A DNA stretch of 34,839 nucleotides from Gemmatimonadota bacterium (GTDB taxonomy: Bacteria > Gemmatimonadota > Gemmatimonadetes > Longimicrobiales > Gaopeijiaceae), in the NCBI GenBank assembly GCA_012267435.1, contig JAAXGM010000030.1:2653-37491 (forward strand), in the 5' to 3' direction. Position numbers and translations under genes: made by a program. The notes beneath the pieces were generated by a model, which was not told the DNA's origin, did not search any database, and saw only the letters and a list, made by a program, of their open reading frames with translations. Positions 29,379 through 34,839 of the stretch are shown here, piece by piece; the first letter of the stretch is position 1, and each line of letters opens with the position of its first letter.

Positions 29379-30400
29379 GCGCCTGGGCCGGCTTCGACGG
29401 GCGCGGCGCGTCCGGACAGCGCCAGGCTGGCGATGCGCTCGCACAGTTCGCCGAAGGACAGCCCGGCGGCGCGTCCGGCCCGCGGGAGCAGGCTGGCCGG
29501 GGTGAGGCCCGGAAGCGCGTTCGCCTCGAGGCACCAGGGAGTGCCCGCGGTGTCCAGGATGAAGTCGACCCGGCTGAAGCCCTCGAGCCGCAGGACGCGA
29601 TGCACCGCGAGCGCCCGCCGGCGAAGTCCGCCGGCGATGTCCTCCGGGATGCGGGCCGGGAAGATCTCGCGCGCCATCCCCGGCTGATACTTGCACTCGT
29701 AGTCGAAGATCTCGTTTTCGGGGATGATTTCACCCGGAGGCAGGGCCTCCTCGCCCAGGATTCCCACCGTCAGCTCCCTTCCCCGGACGTAGCGCTCGAA
29801 CATCACCTCTCCGCCGTATGCGAGCGCCTGCGCCTCGGCGGCGGGAATCTCGTCGGCGCGATGCACCAGCGCGAGCCCCAGCGTCGACCCGCCCCTCGGG
29901 GGCTTGACGATCAGGGGCAGCCGCAGTTCGGCCACGACGCGTTCGGTGGGCGCCTGTCCGGTGATCCACTCGGGTGTCGGGATGCCGGCGTCGCGCAGCA
30001 GCCGCTTGGTGAGGTCCTTGTCCATGGCCAGGGCGCAGCCGGTGTGCCCGCTCCCCGCGTAGGGAACCCCGATCAGGTCGAGCAGCGACTGGACGGTGCC
30101 GTCCTCGCCGGCGCCGCCATGGAGCGCCGGGAAGACCACGTCGGGCGCGCATGCCCGCACCGCCTCGGCGAGGAGGAGCAGAGGATCGCTGCCGCCCGGT
30201 CCCGTGGAGGGCGGCGCCTCCCGAGCCACCCCCGACTCGCGGAGTTCGCGTTCCCGTTCCCGGCTGAGCACCCCCGAGGCGGGATCGACCGCCACGACCT
30301 CATGGCCGCGGCCGCGCAGGGCGGCAGCGACCTCCGCGCCGGAGACGAGCGATACCGGACGCTCCTCGGAGGTGCCGCCCATGAGCACGGCGACCCTCAT
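29375..30400 (-). CDS. ddl: D-alanine--D-alanine ligase
   Basis: Ddl makes D-Ala-D-Ala for peptidoglycan precursors with ATP. The 341-residue ATP-grasp enzyme shows MGGTSEERPVSLVSG at the N-terminus, ALHGGAGEDGTVQSLLD near 95-110, the Lys in AMDKDLTKRLL, the ATP-binding KPPRGGSTLG, FERYVRGRELTVGIL, and the metal site VDFILD...EANALPGLT with SLLPR after it. The last motif has Ala where most Ddl have Thr (NTxPG). I chose ATG at 30400 because GGAGG lies five bases upstream; the GTG at 30403 directly before it is an alternative. No mur genes are adjacent. Confidence 0.95.
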   Translation of the reverse strand: MRVAVLMGGTSEERPVSLVSGAEVAAALRGRGHEVVAVDPASGVLSRERERELRESGVAREAPPSTGPGGSDPLLLLAEAVRACAPDVVFPALHGGAGEDGTVQSLLDLIGVPYAGSGHTGCALAMDKDLTKRLLRDAGIPTPEWITGQAPTERVVAELRLPLIVKPPRGGSTLGLALVHRADEIPAAEAQALAYGGEVMFERYVRGRELTVGILGEEALPPGEIIPENEIFDYECKYQPGMAREIFPARIPEDIAGGLRRRALAVHRVLRLEGFSRVDFILDTAGTPWCLEANALPGLTPASLLPRAGRAAGLSFGELCERIASLALSGRAAPVEAGPGA

Positions 30401-30425
30401 CACCGCCTCCCCCGCCGGGCGCCGC

Positions 30426-31817
30426 TCAACCGGCCGCTCCCGTGAGCGTTCGGACGATGTCGAAGCGGGTGAGGATGTCCTCCAGCTTGCCGTTGGTCCT
30501 CACCAGGACCGCGGGATTCTCCCGGGTCAGCAGCCGCGTCGCCTTATCGGCGTCGAGATGGCTGTCCACCACCGGGAAGGGTGAAGTCATGACGGTCTCG
30601 ACCGGGTGGTCCAGCACTCCGGGGTCCTGGATGACCCGCGCCATGAGCCGCCCCTCGCTCAGCGAGCCCACGCAATCCCCGTCGCGAACCACCGGCAGCT
30701 GCGAGATTCCGTGGCTGTTCAGCGTGGACAACGCCATGCGCACCGGGGTGGAGGGCGTCACCGTCAGCAGCCGGAAGCCCAAGGGCTCCTTGGCGCGCAC
30801 CAAGTCGTGTACGCTCCTGCGCGCGCGCTCCAGGAAGCCGTTTTCCCGCATCCACTCGTCGTCGTACATCTTGGTAAGATAGTGCTCTCCCCAGTCGCAC
30901 AGAATCGCGACCACGAAAGCCTCCGAGTCGTCCAGCCGGCGCGCCAACTCCACGGCCGCGTGCGTGTTGAGCCCCGAGGAACCCCCCACGAAGAGCCCCT
31001 CCCGCGTCGTGAGCCGCCGGGCCATGCGGAAGGCCTCGCCGTCCCCTATGGTCACGTAGGCGTCCACCACGTCGAGGTTCAGCGCGCCGGGGATCTTGTC
31101 GTTGCCGAGCCCCTCCACCAGGTAGGGGTGGCTCTCCCCCATCTCGCCGGTGTTGAAGAACGAGGAGATCACCGACCCCACCGGATCCACGCCCACCACC
31201 TCGACCGCCGGATTCCTCTCCTTCAGGTATGCGCCGGCGCCGGAGATGGTGCCCCCGGTGCCCGCCCCGCCCACCAGGTGGGTGATGCGCCCTCCGCTCT
31301 GCTCCCAGAGTTCCGGCCCGGTCGTCGCGTAGTGGGCCCTGGGGTTCTCGAGGTTGTGGAACTGGTCGGCGAGCACGGCGCCGGGGGTCTCGCGGGTGAT
31401 GCGGCGGGCGACCTGCTGGTAGTGGTCGGGGTGGTCCGGCCCGACGGCCGTGGGGGTGATCACCACCTCCGCCCCGAAGGCGCGCAGCAGCTTCACCTTC
31501 TCCTGGCTCATCTTGTCGGGCATGGTGAAGATGCAGCGATACCCGCGGGTCGCCGCAGCCATCGCGAGCGCCAGGCCGGTGTTGCCGCTGGTGGCTTCGA
31601 CGATGACGCCTCCCGGTCGCAGCGTCCCGTCCCGCTCCGCGGCGCTCACCAGGGCGAGCCCGATGCGATCCTTCACCGAACCGCCGGGGCTCATGAACTC
31701 GCACTTGCCGTACACGGGGGTACGGCAGTCGGCGGCCACCTTGTGCAACCGCACCAGGGGGGTCCACCCCACCATCTCCATGACGTTGTCGTACGGCTGG
31801 CGATGGCGGACGCTCAT
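30426..31817 (-). CDS. Cystathionine beta-synthase (PLP domain plus C-terminal CBS-domain pair)
   Basis: The 463-residue protein has a fold type II PLP domain (residues ~8-320) and two CBS modules (~340-460). The Schiff-base Lys49 is in MSPGGSVKDRIG, the substrate-binding loop is EATSGNTGLALA, and the PLP-phosphate loop is GGAGTGGTISG. The C-terminal SSG region is VGGSSGLNTHAA. CBS modules are seen as VTPSTPVRMALSTLNSHGI...LPVVRDG and VDSHLDADKATRLL. This architecture matches cystathionine beta-synthase of reverse transsulfuration (serine plus homocysteine); the haem-binding N-terminal region of animal enzymes is absent. Some related proteins make cysteine from O-acetylserine, so specificity is inferred. 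ATG at 31817 has GGAGGGG about nine bases upstream. Confidence 0.9.
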   Translation of the reverse strand: MSVRHRQPYDNVMEMVGWTPLVRLHKVAADCRTPVYGKCEFMSPGGSVKDRIGLALVSAAERDGTLRPGGVIVEATSGNTGLALAMAAATRGYRCIFTMPDKMSQEKVKLLRAFGAEVVITPTAVGPDHPDHYQQVARRITRETPGAVLADQFHNLENPRAHYATTGPELWEQSGGRITHLVGGAGTGGTISGAGAYLKERNPAVEVVGVDPVGSVISSFFNTGEMGESHPYLVEGLGNDKIPGALNLDVVDAYVTIGDGEAFRMARRLTTREGLFVGGSSGLNTHAAVELARRLDDSEAFVVAILCDWGEHYLTKMYDDEWMRENGFLERARRSVHDLVRAKEPLGFRLLTVTPSTPVRMALSTLNSHGISQLPVVRDGDCVGSLSEGRLMARVIQDPGVLDHPVETVMTSPFPVVDSHLDADKATRLLTRENPAVLVRTNGKLEDILTRFDIVRTLTGAAG

Positions 31818-31845
31818 GGCCGCGACCCCTCCGCTTGGCCGCGCA

Positions 31846-32238
31846 TCACGATTCGGGGCTCGGCCGCCTGGAGAACCGCACCGGGATGCGTACCCATACC
31901 GGTACGTCCCGGCCGCCTTTTCGGCCGGGCTGGAAGCGCATCGCGCGCGCGCCCTCGGCGGCGGCCGAATCGAGCGGCTCGTGGCCACTGGTCTCGATCA
32001 CCGCGACGGAATCCACATCCCCCAGCTCGTTGACGCGCACCTGGAGCACGGTCTCGCCCTCGATCCCCCGATCCCACATCTCCAGCGGGTATTCGATGGG
32101 AATCGCGTCGCCGAGGGGCGCGGGCTCCTCCACCTCGCTATCGCCAGCGCAGACTGCGAGAGCGGGGGCCCCGAGGACCGGGATCGCCAAGCGCCAAGTC
32201 CCGGCCCGGGAACGCCTGTGCCAGAGCGGCGCCGGCAT
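31846..32238 (-). CDS. Small TonB C-terminal-domain protein
   Basis: The 130-residue protein has a basic N-terminus, a short hydrophobic stretch (~16-30, LAIPVLGAPALAVC) and a C-terminal domain (~48-122) resembling TonB_C. The segment YPLEMWDRGIEGETVLQVRVNELGDVDSV matches the YPxxAxxxxxxGxVxVxxxxxxxGxV pattern, and ARAMRFQPGRKGGRDVPVWV matches the AxxxWxFxP motif. The Cys30 could be a lipobox cysteine, but Val at -1 is atypical. There is almost no Pro-rich periplasmic spacer, and no exbB or exbD is nearby. It may be a periplasmic or lipid-anchored TonB-like adaptor rather than a true energy transducer. ATG at 32238 overlaps the mutS stop by one base (TGATG); a GTG one codon earlier is possible. 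Confidence 0.75.
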   Translation of the reverse strand: MPAPLWHRRSRAGTWRLAIPVLGAPALAVCAGDSEVEEPAPLGDAIPIEYPLEMWDRGIEGETVLQVRVNELGDVDSVAVIETSGHEPLDSAAAEGARAMRFQPGRKGGRDVPVWVRIPVRFSRRPSPES

Positions 32239-34839
32239 CACTCCCGCGCCCCGCGCGCCAGGCGCTGCAGATCCGCGAGCAGCCTCATGGATTCCAACGG
32301 GGTCATGTTGTCGAGATCGACCTCCTGAAGGCGGGCGCACAGCTCGGCTTCCGCGGTGAAGAGGGAGAGCTGGCCGGGCTCCACGGCCGAAGGAGGCCGA
32401 TGTTCACCCTCACGCCCGAGACACCCTCCGTCACGTGTACGTCTTCCCTCCAGTTCCGCCAGAAGTTCCTTCGCCCGCTCCACGATCACCGGCGGCATGC
32501 CCGCGAGGCGCGCCACCTGGATTCCGTAGGACCGGTCGGCGCCTCCCTCCTCCAAGCGGCGCAGGAACACGATGTCCTCGCCGGATTCGCGCACCGCCAC
32601 GTTCAGGTTGCGCACCGCGGGCAGCAGCTCGCCCAGTTGGGTGAGCTCGTGGTAGTGGGTCGCGAAGATGGACTTGGCGCCCACCACCTCGTGCAGGTGC
32701 TCGGTGACCGCCCACGCGATGGAGACCCCGTCGTAGGTGGAGGTGCCGCGGCCGATCTCGTCCAGCAGCACCAGGCTGTCCGGGGTGGCGCCGTGGACGA
32801 TCGCGGCGGTTTCATTCATTTCGACCATGAAGGTGGACTGGCCGCGGGCCAGGTTGTCGCTCGCCCCGACTCGTGTGAAGACCCGGTCGCAGACCGGCAG
32901 CCTTGCCTGGTCGGCGGGCACGAAGGATCCCATCTGGGCGAGGAGCTGGATGAGCCCCACCTGCCGCAGGATGGTGCTTTTGCCCGCCATGTTGGGGCCG
33001 GTCAGGACGATCACCCGGCCGTCTTCGTCCAGCACCAGGTCGTTGGGGACGAAGCTGCCCGCGGGCATCACCGCCTCCACCACCGGGTGCCGGCCGGCGC
33101 GCACCTCGACCGCGTAGCCGGAGTGGATCGCGGGCCGGACGTAGCCGCGGTGCTCCGCCACCTCCGCGAGTCCCGCCAGCGCATCGAGACGCCCGAGCGC
33201 GCGCCCGAGTTTCTGCAGCCGTCCCACCTGCTCGGCCACCTCGCCCCGCACCGTGGCGAACAGTTCCGCCTCCAAGGTGGCGATCCGGTCCTCCGCGTCC
33301 AGAATGCGGCCTTCCCACTCCTTCAGCTCGGGGGTGAAGAAGCGCTCCGCGTTCGCCAGCGTCTGCTTGCGCACGTAGTCGTCGGGGACCCGGCCCAGGT
33401 TCGCCCGGGTGACCTCCAGGTAGTACCCGAAGACCTTGTTGTAGGCGACCTTCAGCGAGCCGATGCCCGTGCGCTCCCGTTCGCGGGCCTGCAGCGTCGC
33501 GATCGATGTGCGCGCATCGGCACGGGTCTGGCGGAGCGCGTCCAGGCCCACGTCGTATCCGGGCCGGATCACGCCGCCTTCCTGCAGCGTCGCGGGCGCG
33601 TCCGGGGCGATGGCCCGCCCGAGCATCCCGCGCACGTCCTCCATGGCGTCGAGACCGGCGCCCCGCTCCCGCAGCCGGGGTAGTTCGGCCGTCGCCAGCG
33701 CCCGGCGTATCGGTGGGACCCGGTCGAGGGAGCGCGCCAGGGCGAGCAGGTCGCGCGGCATGACCCGCCGGAGCGAGATCTTCCCTGCCAGCCGCTCGAG
33801 ATCGGCGACCTCGGAAAGCGCCCCGCGAACGTCGCGCCGCACCTCGAACCGTTCGAAGAACTCCCCCACCGCCTCCTGACGCCTACAGATCGCGCCTGCT
33901 TCCAGCAGCGGTGCCAGCAGCCAGTTCCGCAGTGTGCGCGCGCCCATGGCGGTGACGGTGTCGTCGAGCACCGAGATGAGGGTGGCGCCCTGGTCTCCCG
34001 GGCGCAGCGGCTCCGTCAACTCCAGGTTCCGGCGCGTCATTTCGTCGACCACCATGGTCGAGCCGGGACGGCGCACGACGGGGGGCTGCAGGTGCGCCAC
34101 CCCGCCGGGGCGGATCTCCGCGACGTAGGCGAGCAGGGCACCCGCGGCGCGCACCGCGGGCGCATCGTCCGCCTCGATGCCGAAGCCCTGCAGGGAGAGC
34201 ACGCCGTAGGCACGCCGCACCTCCTCGCGCGCCGCCTCTTCCCCGAAGATCCAGTCGTCGCGATGGGTGAGCAGCGTATCGGGCGGCGCGCCCGGCAGAA
34301 CCCGCCCTTCCAGGGAAGCGGGCAGAAGCAGCTCCGCCGGCGCCAGCTCACCCATGCGGGCGGCGAGAGCCACCTCGCCCACCACCTCGAGCAACAGCTC
34401 GCCCGTGGACAGGTCGAGGGCCGCCAGACCGCGCGTCTCCGTGCCCGCGGGCGCGAGCGCGACTAGGAAGTTGTTGCGCCGAGCCTCAAGCAATTCGTCG
34501 TGGACCACCGTGCCCGGAGTGATGGTCTCCGCCACCTCGCGGCGCACGAGCCCCTTGGCCGCCCTGGCGTCTTCGACCTGGTCGCAGATCGTCACCCGGC
34601 AACCCAGCTTCACCAGCTTGCGCAGATAGTCGTCCAGCGCCTTGGCGGGCACGCCCGCGAGCGGCACCTGCCGCGCCGCTCCGTTGTTGCGCGTCGTCAG
34701 GGTCAGCCCGAGCAGGCGCGCACCCTTGCGCGCGTCCTCGTTGAAGAGCTCGAAGAAGTCGCCGACCCGGATGAACACCAGGGCATCGCGGTGGCGCGCC
34801 TTGACGGCCCGCCACTGGCGCATGAGGGGCGTGTCCTGA
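32238..34839 (-). CDS. mutS: DNA mismatch repair ATPase MutS (first codons beyond the right edge)
   Basis: MutS recognises mismatches and starts mismatch repair. About 867 residues are visible. The first ATG in the window (34823) is probably not the true start: the frame continues upstream to the edge as QDTPLMRQW, the usual TPxMxQY/W opening of MutS. Domain I has the mismatch-binding FxE in GDFFELF. The ATPase domain has Walker A GPNMAGKST, the Walker B segment LVLLDEIGRGTSTYDG and the conserved ATHYHEL. The C-terminus carries QLSLF, a likely beta-clamp binding motif, and the MutS C-terminal LDNMTPLESMRLLADLQRL. mutL is not in the window. The stop overlaps the TonB-like gene. Confidence 0.97.
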   Translation of the reverse strand, partial: QDTPLMRQWRAVKARHRDALVFIRVGDFFELFNEDARKGARLLGLTLTTRNNGAARQVPLAGVPAKALDDYLRKLVKLGCRVTICDQVEDARAAKGLVRREVAETITPGTVVHDELLEARRNNFLVALAPAGTETRGLAALDLSTGELLLEVVGEVALAARMGELAPAELLLPASLEGRVLPGAPPDTLLTHRDDWIFGEEAAREEVRRAYGVLSLQGFGIEADDAPAVRAAGALLAYVAEIRPGGVAHLQPPVVRRPGSTMVVDEMTRRNLELTEPLRPGDQGATLISVLDDTVTAMGARTLRNWLLAPLLEAGAICRRQEAVGEFFERFEVRRDVRGALSEVADLERLAGKISLRRVMPRDLLALARSLDRVPPIRRALATAELPRLRERGAGLDAMEDVRGMLGRAIAPDAPATLQEGGVIRPGYDVGLDALRQTRADARTSIATLQARERERTGIGSLKVAYNKVFGYYLEVTRANLGRVPDDYVRKQTLANAERFFTPELKEWEGRILDAEDRIATLEAELFATVRGEVAEQVGRLQKLGRALGRLDALAGLAEVAEHRGYVRPAIHSGYAVEVRAGRHPVVEAVMPAGSFVPNDLVLDEDGRVIVLTGPNMAGKSTILRQVGLIQLLAQMGSFVPADQARLPVCDRVFTRVGASDNLARGQSTFMVEMNETAAIVHGATPDSLVLLDEIGRGTSTYDGVSIAWAVTEHLHEVVGAKSIFATHYHELTQLGELLPAVRNLNVAVRESGEDIVFLRRLEEGGADRSYGIQVARLAGMPPVIVERAKELLAELEGRRTRDGGCLGREGEHRPPSAVEPGQLSLFTAEAELCARLQEVDLDNMTPLESMRLLADLQRLARGARE

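Overview
The window is about 34.8 kb of very GC-rich bacterial chromosome in which every supported gene lies on the minus strand, so transcription runs from the right edge to the left. The organism is a diderm. It encodes an Omp85 outer-membrane protein, TamB, Lgt, a TonB-like C-terminal domain and a periplasmic-type thioredoxin. The gene content and order (ruvCAB-queA-tgt-yajC followed by def-fmt, a stand-alone PASTA protein after rsmB, a rhomboid with a conserved cytoplasmic tail, and TamA/TamB-type neighbours) remind me of Gemmatimonadota. That placement is an inference from gene order and base composition, not a database result.

Layout from right to left, in the direction of transcription. 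(1) 34.8-30.4 kb: mutS (its first codons run off the right edge), a small TonB-C-domain protein, cystathionine beta-synthase and D-Ala-D-Ala ligase. (2) 29.4-26.3 kb: a rhomboid protease, an EF-G paralogue of the FusA2/EF-G-2 type, and yebC. (3) 25.6-20.8 kb: ruvC-ruvA-ruvB (Holliday junction resolution), queA-tgt (queuosine in tRNA) and yajC (Sec accessory). (4) 20.8-16.2 kb: def-fmt (N-formyl-methionine handling), then thiE-thiS-thiG (thiamine) set between fmt and its usual neighbour rsmB. (5) 16.2-12.0 kb: a PASTA-repeat membrane protein, a TlpA/ResA-like thioredoxin, a YbbR-domain protein, tsaD (tRNA t6A) and lgt. (6) 12.0-1.6 kb: a calcineurin-like phosphoesterase, a three-POTRA Omp85 protein, a 1499-residue TamB and uvrA. 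(7) 1.4-0 kb: behind the largest gap, and probably under its own promoter, a YbjN-type protein, PspA/Vipp1 and the start of a class IV aminotransferase.

The architecture is extremely compact. About half of the gene junctions are 1-4 bp overlaps of the ATGA, GTGA or TGATG kind, which implies translational coupling, and no gap exceeds 181 bp. The only places with visible candidate regulatory structure are the 181-bp gap before the ybjN-pspA unit (an extended -10-like box followed by a perfect 8-bp hairpin), an AT-rich pair of 14-bp direct repeats at the 5' end of thiG, and GC-rich palindromes in the tsaD-lgt, tgt-yajC and rhomboid-fusA2 gaps.

I see no rRNA, tRNA, CRISPR array, insertion sequence, integrase, phage gene or defence gene. 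The content is housekeeping. The points worth a second look are the insertion of thiESG into the def-fmt-rsmB cluster, the direct repeats at thiG, the substituted GTPase motifs in the EF-G paralogue, the Arg-rich PASTA protein, and the PspA with a Vipp1-like C-terminal extension.
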